Assembly (NCBI GenBank): GCA_003427395.1
Contig: BFEA01000610.1
Location: 765,641-802,516 of the forward strand
Length of the DNA: 36,876 nt
Reading direction: 5' to 3'
Source: Chara braunii
Lineage: Eukaryota > Streptophyta > Charophyceae > Charales > Characeae
Part shown: positions 30,590 to 36,876 of the stretch, in pieces
Position numbering within the stretch: the stretch's first letter is position 1
Layout: every line of letters starts with the position of its first letter
Notes under the pieces: generated by a model
What the model saw: only the letters and a program-made list of their open reading frames with translations
What the model was told of the DNA's origin: nothing
Databases searched by the model: none
Made by a program: the position numbers and the translations under genes

Positions 30590-31095
30590 CGTAAAGAAAA
30601 TCAAATTTTCAGAATAAATAGAAAAATAAATGAAATAAATCAAAAAATGAAAAAAGAAGGTGGGGGAGAAGATAATTCGAATTTTTGGAAAAAAAAAAAA
30701 AAGATAAATCAAAAGGGAGATAAAAAGAAGAAAAACAGAAAAAAATTGAAGTAAGGGGGAAGGGGGATGAAAAAGTGAAGGAAAAAAGAAAAAAATAGGT
30801 GGGAGAGAGAAAAGATGGAAGTGGAAGGTGGGGGAAATGATGTGGTGGTAGTTGGGGGAGAGGAGGGTTGGGAAAAGGTGAAGAGGGATCAAGAAGCAAG
30901 GAGAAAATAAAAGAAAAGAAATAAAGAAAGGAAAGTAAAAGAATGGGTGGTGGGAGAAAGGTGGGGTGGGGAAAGTAAAAGGAGGAGAGAAAAGATGCAG
31001 TAGAAGGTGGGGGAAAGAGAAGGGTTGAGTAAGAGGAGAGAGGAGAGGTAGGGAGGGTGGGTTAGTAGAGGGAGGGGAGAGAGAGAAGTGATACC
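30590..31095. repeat. ~500-bp polypurine/polypyrimidine tract
   Basis: The plus strand is overwhelmingly A and G, so the element's sense strand is nearly all pyrimidine. Repeated GGAAGGTGGGGGAAA-like blocks occur inside. Confidence 0.85.
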
Positions 31096-31522
31096 TGACC
31101 CTTGGTGTTTCCAAGGGCACAAGGTACACCAAAACCAGGAGGGTCTTGGCCTTCGCTGCAGCAAGCCAGCTGGAGGAGAGAGGGGGCTGAGATCTTAATC
31201 AGCCCCCAGTAGCAGTTCTACAGATCTGCAGATCTAGGGTCTGTTGTGTGAGCAGACCCTCACCACTATAGAGCAGCCCCCTAAGCAGGGGGGTCTTGAG
31301 TTCCACCACGAGCTGCCACGTGCACAGGCAACAGCAGCGAACGAGGGGGGAGCAAATACCAGCCCGCCCGTTGCTGCTCGCTGCTCGCAGCTCGCCGGCG
31401 GCGGGGGGTAAATAGCTAGCACGGCACCTCTTCAACACGAGTGTGTCGTACTACAGGAATATCTACACTCTGTGGCGAGTGTGTTATCAGGGTGCTTACG
31501 CACGCGCATGGCCCAGCAGGCC

Positions 31523-31539
31523 CCTGGGTTCAAACCCCA
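31523..31539 (+). other. tRNA T-arm-like hairpin
   Basis: CTGGG, TTCAAAC loop, CCCAG forms a textbook 5-bp T-stem with B-box sequence. An A-box match (TGGCCCAGCAGG) lies only a few bases upstream, so no anticodon arm fits. Probably a tRNA remnant. Confidence 0.45.
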
Positions 31540-31850
31540 GCAGCAGCAAAAATCCCGGATCTTGATAATGTAAATCCGGGAGCGGGGCGGGGCGGGGCAA
31601 CGGGGCGCGTGGCGTGTGAGCGCGTGCGGCGGCCTTGGCCTTGGCGCGCGCAAGCGCTCGTGGTGGCGCCTGCTTTTTTCGCCACATGTCACCCCCCCGC
31701 AGGCGCTGCTTTTTCCCTCCTTTTCGCTGGAAATCACCCGAAAAACAGCGAAAAAAAACCGTTGTCGGGTTTGCTGTTTTTCCCAGCTGTAAGGGGTGCT
31801 GGGTGTATTCCCAGTTGTACGGGGTGGTGGGTGGAGCGGGGAACGTTCCC

Positions 31851-31862
31851 GCTCCGATACCA
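31851..31862 (-). promoter_or_regulatory. Primer-binding site (initiator-Met tRNA type)
   Basis: The minus strand reads TGGTATCGGAGC one base inside the 5' LTR. It differs at one position from TGGTATCAGAGC, the classic plant tRNA-iMet primer site used to start minus-strand cDNA. Confidence 0.9.
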
Positions 31863-31863
31863 A

Positions 31864-32172
31864 TGTAGCCGACCCACCGGGAAGGTGCTCCGCCTGGGAT
31901 ACAGATGGATATGGAGGATGAGGGAGGAGCGAGATGGCACAGCGCAGCTCCCACGCAAGACTCCAACGCACGTACTCCACAATCGTGCAAGTGTAGAATG
32001 ATCTCGAAAATAGACAACTGCTGGGGTATACCCCAGCGGACTGAAGGGACTCGACTGGACTGGCTGGTACCGACAGAGGTACCAGCCTGGACTGGACTGC
32101 CCTAAATAAAACACAGGCCTTTGAGAACAGGCCAAGGGGTTGGTCTCACAGGCCAACCAGAGGTCCGCTACA
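31864..32172 (-). repeat. 5' LTR of the chromovirus
   Basis: 309 bp, about 94% identical to the 3' LTR by eye. One inner terminal base has changed (GTCGGCTACA instead of GTCCGCTACA, in element sense). It should carry the promoter; TTTTATTTA near 32102-32110 on the minus strand is a TATA candidate. Confidence 0.97.
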
Positions 32173-32420
32173 TCTGAAAATCATGAATGGTTCTGAAGTG
32201 GTGAAAGGTCCGAAGACCATGAAAACCACCCTTCACCACTTGAAGATGCAACCTGCCTAAACAGGTGGTTTTCAGGGTCTTCCGAGCTTTCACCACTTCA
32301 GGACCATTCAGGATTTTCAGGCATGAATGGTCCTGAAGTGTTGAAAGGCCCGAAAAACCTGAAAACCACCTGTTTAGGCAGGCTGCATCCTGAAGTGGTG
32401 AAGCGTGTTCTGAAGTGGTG
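32173..32420. repeat. ~90-bp repeat in alternating orientation, right of the chromovirus
   Basis: A truncated direct unit (32173-32230), an inverted unit (32231-32319) and a direct unit (32320-32402) share AAACCACCTGTTTAGGCAG and GAATGGTCCTGAAGTGGTG blocks. The inverted and following direct units form a ~170-bp palindrome. The chromovirus inserted in this array. Confidence 0.85.
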
Positions 32421-32445
32421 ATGAAAAATACGACTATTGTTAAAC

Positions 32446-32519
32446 TTCTCTCGTGTGTGTGTGCGTGTGTGTGTGTGAGAGGGAGAGAGAGAGATAGAGA
32501 GAGCATAGTAACCGCGTGT
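32446..32519. repeat. Compound (TG)n(AG)n tract followed by a CATAGT-GCGTGTGG block
   Basis: A shorter relative of the tract after 32580. Both are followed by CATAGT, a few bases, and GCGTGTGG, so the two sides of the adapter carry copies of the same locus. Confidence 0.85.
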
Positions 32520-32541
32520 GGAATCAGGCGCCTGCGTGGAC

Positions 32542-32577
32542 CTGTCTCTTATACACATCTAGATGTGTATAAGAGAC

Positions 32578-32579
<2 letters not shown>
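32542..32579. other. Library artefact: Nextera mate-pair junction adapter
   Basis: The 38 bases are two inverted Tn5 mosaic ends, the second being AGATGTGTATAAGAGACAG and the first its reverse complement. This is exactly the circularisation junction of Nextera mate-pair libraries. Translated, it gives the well-known contaminant peptide SYTHLDVYKRQ. It is not genomic. Sequences on its two sides may not be contiguous. Confidence 0.99.
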
Positions 32580-32674
<95 letters not shown>

Positions 32675-32692
32675 CATAGTGTCGGCGTGTGG
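32580..32692. repeat. Compound (TG)n(AG)n tract
   Basis: About 15 TG then ~30 AG dinucleotides, then GGGAGCATAGTGTCGGCGTGTGG. It is homologous to 32446-32519 on the other side of the adapter. Confidence 0.95.
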
Positions 32693-32789
32693 TTTCCCAA
32701 CACTAGATGACCACCACTACACCTGGGAGGGACTCCATTGAGGTTGCTTATATCATATCCATACGTCGGACCTCTTGTGCTGGTAGTGT

Positions 32790-32810
32790 AAAAAAAAAAA
32801 AAAAAAAAAA
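32790..32810. repeat. 21-nt poly(A)
   Basis: Homopolymer between the microsatellite and the right palindromic end. No retroposon body identified. Confidence 0.95.
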
Positions 32811-32845
32811 CACCCCGAAACATCTTAGATGAGACACACCTCGAT

Positions 32846-32954
32846 TACAAGGTACGTACCTTGTATTTGAGGGTACCTTTTATTCAAAAATTTAGCGGCG
32901 ATTTATCGAAACCCGTTTTTCGGAGGTAACTTAAATACAAGGTACGTACCTTGT
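32846..32954. repeat. Paired GTACGTAC palindromes at the right end
   Basis: Perfect palindromes at 32846-32865 (20 bp) and 32937-32954 (18 bp), with the same core ACAAGGTACGTACCTTGT as at 21028-21101. They form the right terminus of the TIR element. Confidence 0.9.
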
Positions 32955-32975
32955 TTTCAGGTTAAGACGGTAGTC

Positions 32976-33045
32976 ATAAATTGACAACTGGAACAAATCC
33001 AAGCTTGAAGTGATGACTACCCAGGACCAACCCTGGGATAGGAAA
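32976..33045. repeat. Right part of the interrupted dispersed-repeat copy
   Basis: AACTGGAACAAATCCAAGC and ACTACCCAGGACCAACCCTG align with the last third of the repeats at 19.4-20.1 kb, continuing the copy that stops at 21006. Confidence 0.7.
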
Positions 33046-33550
33046 AAAAACAGAGGATCAGCGAAGGTCATATTCAGTTGGCTAGTACTTCAGTTACACA
33101 GTGGCGCGAATCACGAGTTTAAATGAAAGTACAGATCCTTCCATTTTCTAAATTGTAGTGAGCCTTGACGAGTAGACGGAGTTGAACATTCGGCAAATGA
33201 ACATCTAATCCTGAATCAACCTCCTTGTTGAACAGAAAGATTCGTAGCGAGACTCGATCTTTACACGATAGGGTAAATAATTTTTTATTTTTTTATTCTT
33301 TTTAGACCCTGACTCCTTAATCTTATTACTCCCTTCCCCTTCTTTCATTTTTCCCCTTCTTTAAAAAAGAGGGAAGCAATGGCAACCTGAATTAAATTTA
33401 CAAAGTAGTGGGGCAATCAAGTGGTATTTTATTTGGCTTGTGGATTTACCGTTTGACACTTCACAAGAAATAGCTCCCTGATCCGGAACACATGTCTGTT
33501 TCTTCTAATCTTGAAAGTTGTATTCCCCTTCCTTCCCTCCTCTCCTCCTT

Positions 33551-33586
<36 letters not shown>

Positions 33587-34290
33587 TTTCTTTCATGATG
33601 AAAACAAAATTCTGAATCTTCTCATTCTGTAGATAAAAGTTTGCTCAAGCAAGTTTTTAAGCAGTTTAAGGGCAAATGCCTAGACAACAATGTGCAGAGG
33701 GTGGGTGATAGGATCCTTGATGACTAGTCCTTCCTTTTTTTTTTTTTTTTTGGAGGGGGGGGGAAGATCTACGTTATAAGGTTTGGGTATAGTGGCGGAG
33801 ACTGAGTATGATATGCTACAAAGTCCGATACAACCAGATGGTTAGAGGGAGTGGCGACTAGGGATGAAGCAAATTTCTTTCCGTTCCAATTGATTTCATA
33901 GGTCGTGAGTAGGACTATGGTTTAATTAGCTTAAAGAGTTTTTCCCAACTAATCCGTATAACCTAAATCGCTCAGTTAAGTGAGAGGGTTGAAAAAATTC
34001 ATTCGTTTCAGTTTTCATCGGTAGGTCAATGGGACCGTTCGGAGTTAAATAACGGTAATAAGAGGAATGAACCAATGCTCCGACCGATTGAGAGGCAGAG
34101 GGTGAGAAGCGAGGTTAAGATTGCTCTCAGGCGTGCTTTTGGAACAGGAGGAAGCAAAACATCATGATCTCATTTTGAAAGATTCTTGGCACCTGAAGAT
34201 TACGGTGACATAGGGGTAAACCGTGGTTCAAAGTTTGGCGATTGAATAGAAGGGGAACTAGCTAGGACGAAAAGTTACTAAGGGTAAAGT
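33046..34290. other. Unassigned AT-rich DNA with homopolymer T tracts
   Basis: T runs at about 33551-33582 and 33735-33751. No ORF over 60 codons with protein-like composition and no RNA gene seen. It could be intronic or intergenic. Confidence 0.5.
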
Positions 34291-34520
34291 CGTCAGTGGT
34301 AAACAACTTATCAAGAGTTGGGTTCGTAAGATAAGCAAGTAGGGCGGAGCGAGTTGTGAACACGAAGGACCAATAAAGTGTTAGTAGCTTCATATAAAAA
34401 CAGTCCTTATGAGGGTTGAGGAGAAGCAAGTGGATGTGGGTTCCGTTGATTAATGAGTGAGATGATGAGTTAGGTCGGTGAAAGAATAGTGTAGATATGA
34501 GTTAGTTGAAGGTAGGGTGG

Positions 34521-34646
34521 CTACAATTCCTGATTAGCCTCCGCCGTTCTCTTCTTCTGGTAGTACTTCCAAACTTCTTTTTGACATTCGTAAGTGAAAA
34601 TTCCTTCAATCTGCATCCGTTCCCAAGGGTTGTGAAGCGGGTACTT
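34521..34646 (-). CDS. Exon-like fragment A, terminal exon of unknown gene
   Basis: The minus strand encodes ~41 codons, starting near KYPLHNPWERMQIEG, then TYECQKEVWKYYQKKRT, and ending TAG at 34521-34523. An AG (CTCATTAAG) lies at the upstream edge. The 339-bp-distant copy keeps the same frame and the same stop position, so the peptide was probably once selected. The aromatic/charged helix with a Cys resembles small mitochondrial or CHCH-type proteins only vaguely. I do not identify it. Confidence 0.4.
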   Translation of the reverse strand, partial: KYPLHNPWERMQIEGIFTYECQKEVWKYYQKKRTAEANQEL

Positions 34647-34859
34647 AATGAGGGTTAGGTTCGTGAAATGAAGCGAGGAGGGTAGAACCAGTCGTGAAGT
34701 GCATACGATCTGTAGCGTGTTAGCAGCTATGATGAAAACGTATTTTAATAAAGATTGGGGAATGCAATTAGTGGTGGGTTTCAACGATTAGTGCGTGCCG
34801 AAGTTGTGATAGCTGGTGTAGTGAGTAGGCTAGGTGAAAGATGAGTTAAGGTAGGATAG

Positions 34860-34979
34860 CTAAAGTACTTGATCAACCTCGAACGTTCTCCTCTTCTGAT
34901 GCTTCCAAGCTTCTATCTGGCATTCACAAGGGACAACTCCTTCAAGCTGCATGCAGTCCCAAAGGTTGTGAAATTGGCA
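34860..34979 (-). CDS. Exon-like fragment B, paralogue of fragment A
   Basis: Same strand and phase: CQFHNLWDCMQLEGVV, then CECQIEAWKHQKRRTFEVDQ, TAG at 34860-34862. Shared positions with fragment A are HN-x-W-x-x-MQ-x-EG, ECQ-x-E-x-WK, QK-x-RT and a Leu before the stop. TTTTGTGCAG just upstream is a good splice-acceptor candidate. Confidence 0.4.
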   Translation of the reverse strand, partial: CQFHNLWDCMQLEGVVPCECQIEAWKHQKRRTFEVDQVL

Positions 34980-34985
34980 CTTCTC

Positions 34986-35598
34986 TGCACAAAAGATAGA
35001 GGGGCCGCCGTTACTACAATACCTTTCCATGAGCTCTGGGAAGTTGCCTCATGAGCTGCTGGATGTCATGGTTGGTTGCAGCTTCTAGCTGAAGAGCTTG
35101 GAGAGTAGTAAGAACAAAGGTGGAGTTGCAGTTCGGAAGTAGTGTCGTGCAGGTGATGGGAGTCTGAAGTAGCAGGTGAGCTTTAGCGAGATCTCGTAGA
35201 GAGGACAGGTCGAAAAAAATGCAGAAGGTTCTCCTTCGAATGTAGTGATTGCAGACTTTTGGTCGGTATTAAGTGGCAACGGTGACAAATAGTCGGTGGC
35301 AAGGTATATCCAGTGACGGGTACCAAAAACGACAGGGATGACGAATAGCCGGTGGCAAGGTAGACCCAGCGAGAGAGCAGGAAGCGGAAAATCCTTCTCT
35401 CCGAGGTGAACTCAAGGGCTGCCCAACTGCCGCTACTACAGTGCCTAATACGAGTAGGTGGCCGTAGGTGCCAGTAGTAGTGCAAATACTGGCATAAAAA
35501 AAGTAGGCTAGTAAACTGAAAAGGATTCCAAGATTTTACTAAAGAAAGTCAGGGCTAAGAAAGGAAGAAGAACGGAATTACCTGTGATTGTTACTTAG
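34986..35598. other. Unassigned DNA
   Basis: Short minus-strand frames of 67 and 100 codons without domains. A GGTGAC/GTGGCAAGGTA repeat pair at 35278-35370 (AGTCGGTGGCAAGGTATATCC, then AGCCGGTGGCAAGGTAGACC) is the only structure noticed. Confidence 0.4.
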
Positions 35599-36165
35599 CT
35601 ACGGTAGATAATGGAGCAACGTATTATTACTCTTCCGGGAAAGTTTTTGCCGAGGGTTTACCAAGCGTGGAGAACGGCAGTTGATTACACAATCGTTCTT
35701 CTTGCGGTGCAGGTACCAAGAACAGAGCGCCGCTGAACGCGCATGCGAAAATCCGCCACAAGACGAAGGCCACCCTGGAGAACCGGCTGGGGAAGAAATA
35801 GTCAAGCGCCGCCGGGTCCTGGAGAGCCTGGGTGGGGGCAGAATAAGCCTGGCTGAAATTAGCCCTTCCCAAAATGGCATTCCCGGTCCCACCCTCTTTG
35901 GGGTGCCACTCCTGGTTACCGGGTCTTGCTCGAATGATGAAGTCGGAGGCATAGAGAGCCCTTGCGGGCTATTGGCCTCAAATGAGCCCTGCGCTGGACT
36001 CCAAGGCTGCTGCCGCCGCTGCCGCTGCTGCCGCGAAAAACCCACCGCCACTGGTCTGGACGATTGTCCAGATACAGTGTTCCCTTCCGAAGCTGCTGGC
36101 CAGTTGGCTAAAGAGCCTGAGTAAGTGCCAGCGTAAACCTTGGTACCAATGTCTGAACCACCCAT
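35599..36165 (-). CDS. Hypothetical ORF with polyglutamine/GCN stretch
   Basis: The frame is open from 36180; the first ATG, in a good ATGG context, is at about 36165 (MGGSDIGTKVYAGTYSGSLA). Residues ~45-55 come from a GCN repeat read as RQQRQRRQQ. After about residue 95 the composition becomes Ser/Arg/Pro-rich, while a second minus-strand frame (35627-35872) encodes a more plausible hydrophobic segment (VAFVLWRIFACAFSGALFLV). A splice or frameshift between the two is possible. No family is recognised. Confidence 0.3.
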   Translation of the reverse strand: MGGSDIGTKVYAGTYSGSLANWPAASEGNTVSGQSSRPVAVGFSRQQRQRRQQPWSPAQGSFEANSPQGLSMPPTSSFEQDPVTRSGTPKRVGPGMPFWEGLISARLILPPPRLSRTRRRLTISSPAGSPGWPSSCGGFSHARSAALCSWYLHRKKNDCVINCRSPRLVNPRQKLSRKSNNTLLHYLP

Positions 36166-36180
36166 GATTTCTGATTCCAA

Positions 36181-36388
36181 ATGCCTTGCCAGTCTGGTCT
36201 CCGGGGGTCCTTCTTGACGGCGGACTCCCCGTGGACGCTCACTTCCTCCTTCAACGGTGAGCGGGAGACCTCGCCTTCTAAGCGCCTACGGCCACTCCAC
36301 GCCTACTCCCGCGTCTACGAGCCTGCTTTCGCCTACTCGCTACGCCCGGGGCCTACTCCCACCCGCTCGAGGTGCTTAGTCCCGTCTG

Positions 36389-36390
<2 letters not shown>
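36181..36390. other. GC-rich, CTACTCCC-rich stretch
   Basis: Several CCTACTCSC motifs upstream of the minus-strand ORF. Could be 5' flanking DNA of that ORF. No box can be assigned. Confidence 0.3.

Positions 36391-36445
<55 letters not shown>
36391..36445. repeat. (CT)n microsatellite
   Basis: About 27 CT dinucleotides; GA on the strand of the adjacent minus-strand ORF, in the position of GAGA-type promoter repeats. Confidence 0.97.
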
Positions 36446-36447
<2 letters not shown>

Positions 36448-36740
36448 GGGTTCCGCTTTGGTGCTTCGTAGCACGTGGTCCGTGCTTCGGTGCTTTGTGG
36501 TACGTGCTTGGTGCTTCCGTGAAACATTGTGGATTCTGTGCTTCATGTTTCGTGCTTCGTCCATTGTGGATTCTGTGCTTCATGATTCGTGCTTCGTCCT
36601 TGCCACTTCGTGGATTCGGTGTTTGGTGCATCGTGGGTTCGTGGTGGATTCGGTGCTGTGAGTTGGTGCTTTCGTGAATCGGTGCTGCGTGGATCGGTGG
36701 TTCGCGCGTGGATCGTGAGTTCCTGCTAAGTGCTCCGACG
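36446..36740. repeat. GTGCTTCGT-rich minisatellite with a 37-bp tandem pair
   Basis: Two near-identical 37-bp units at 36526-36562 and 36563-36599 (ATTGTGGATTCTGTGCTTCA) lie in a longer zone of GTGCTTCG and GTGGATYGGTG variants. Frames across it on both strands are repeat artefacts. Confidence 0.85.
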
Positions 36741-36825
36741 TGAGCTTCGATGTGGATTCCTGCTAGAGTGAGTGTTTCTACTTCACCTCGAACCCACACC
36801 TCACTGCGGGCAAGCGGGTCAGGCT

Positions 36826-36829
<4 letters not shown>

Positions 36830-36876
<47 letters not shown>
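36830..36876. repeat. (GA)n microsatellite at the window edge
   Basis: GA dinucleotides run to the last base, so the tract is truncated by the window or contig end. Confidence 0.97.

Larger units (their letters stand above)
29808..31850 (-). other. Long 5' leader of the chromovirus
   Basis: About 2 kb between the primer site and gag ATG. It holds telo-box-like repeats (29991-30031), three ~47-bp hairpin repeats (30232-30552), a polypurine plus strand (30590-31095), and a GC-rich part with a tRNA T-arm-like hairpin (31523-31539). Minus-strand frames across the polypyrimidine part are low-complexity artefacts. Confidence 0.75.
21830..32172 (-). mobile_element. Ty3/gypsy chromovirus LTR retrotransposon (degenerate)
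   Basis: 10,343 bp in minus orientation. LTRs of 309 bp (21830-22138 and 31864-32172) are flanked by the perfect 5-bp target duplication TCTGA at 21825-21829 and 32173-32177. By hand I count about 19 LTR mismatches (~94% identity), so the insertion is not recent. A tRNA-Met-type primer site follows the 5' LTR; I see no convincing polypurine tract. Order from the 5' LTR: ~2-kb leader, gag with a zinc knuckle, protease, reverse transcriptase, RNase H, integrase, GPY/F module and chromodomain, then a ~1.1-kb 3' non-coding region. Frameshifts and nonsense codons in every ORF show it is no longer autonomous. Confidence 0.97.
21007..32975. mobile_element. TIR-bounded element with palindromic ends, carrying a nested chromovirus
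   Basis: 41-bp inverted ends at 21007-21047 and 32935-32975 match with two mismatches. They read inwards GACTAC, YGTCTTAACC, YGAAAACAAGGTACGTACC. Each end has two copies of the palindrome ACAAGGTACGTACCTTGT. Without the 10.3-kb chromovirus the element is about 1.6 kb and has no recognisable transposase, so it would be a non-autonomous fold-back DNA transposon. Both flanks are halves of one dispersed-repeat unit, which supports insertion. A clean target duplication was not found. A sequencing-adapter remnant lies inside at 32542-32579. Confidence 0.6.
34300..34985. repeat. Tandem duplication of a ~339-bp unit
   Basis: 34300-34645 and 34646-34985 share order and wording, for example GTGTTAGYAGC, GTGGGTTYC, CTAGGTGAAAGA-like blocks and the exon-like part at the end. 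Divergence is substantial (perhaps 30%), so it is old. Confidence 0.75.

Noticed and set aside
30563-31164. Pro/Ser/Phe-rich minus-strand ORFs in the leader
   Set aside because: Low-complexity readings of the polypyrimidine strand, open in two frames.
32298-32823. ORFs containing SYTHLDVYKRQ
   Set aside because: They translate the Nextera adapter and neighbouring microsatellites.
36333-36799. Overlapping ORFs with RERERE or SLSLSL tracts
   Set aside because: Translations of (CT)n and the GTGCTTCGT minisatellite on both strands.

Overview
The window looks like repeat-dense eukaryotic nuclear DNA from the green lineage. The evidence is a Ty3/gypsy chromovirus with a primer-binding site for plant-type initiator-Met tRNA, telo-box-like AAACCCTAA motifs, very low gene density, and abundant (CT)n, (GA)n, (TA)n and poly(A) tracts. 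A charophyte alga would fit, but that is a guess. No rRNA, intact tRNA, operon or CRISPR system was found. No protein-coding gene here is convincingly intact.

Left part (1-9.8 kb): a ~142-bp satellite (1-2030) abuts an array of ~16 short palindromes spaced ~55 bp apart (2050-2955), whose spacers occur in both orientations. Next is a decayed, apparently intronless reading frame (about 2999-8284). Its sequence suggests a ParB/sulfiredoxin-like domain, then a degenerate permuted DNA-methyltransferase-like domain, then acidic tails. After a (CT)n tract comes a Ulp1/SENP (C48) cysteine protease pseudogene (8957-9784) with its catalytic residues still present. Together these may be the cargo or core of an undescribed large mobile element.

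Middle (9.8-21 kb): two diverged copies of a segment containing TTACCCC minisatellites meet at an N. About 2.3 kb of mostly unassigned DNA follows, then a region (13.09-16.17 kb) with many independent short perfect hairpins in series, an 85-nt poly(A), minisatellites, and a ~200-bp dispersed repeat family.

Right part (21-33 kb): a three-level nest. A copy of the dispersed repeat is split by an element with 41-bp terminal inverted repeats rich in GTACGTAC palindromes (21007-32975). This contains a head-to-tail/inverted ~90-bp repeat, into which a 10.3-kb chromovirus inserted on the minus strand (21830-32172; 309-bp LTRs about 94% identical; 5-bp TCTGA target duplication). The chromovirus has gag, protease, RT, RNase H, integrase and chromodomain, all broken by frameshifts. 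The last 4 kb holds a tandemly duplicated exon-like unit, an uncertain minus-strand ORF, and microsatellites up to the window edge.

Several oddities are assembly or library artefacts, not biology. A complete Nextera mate-pair junction sequence lies at 32542-32579. Single-N joins at 1194 and 24367 each have an exact unmerged 95-bp duplication, and a third N lies at 10402.
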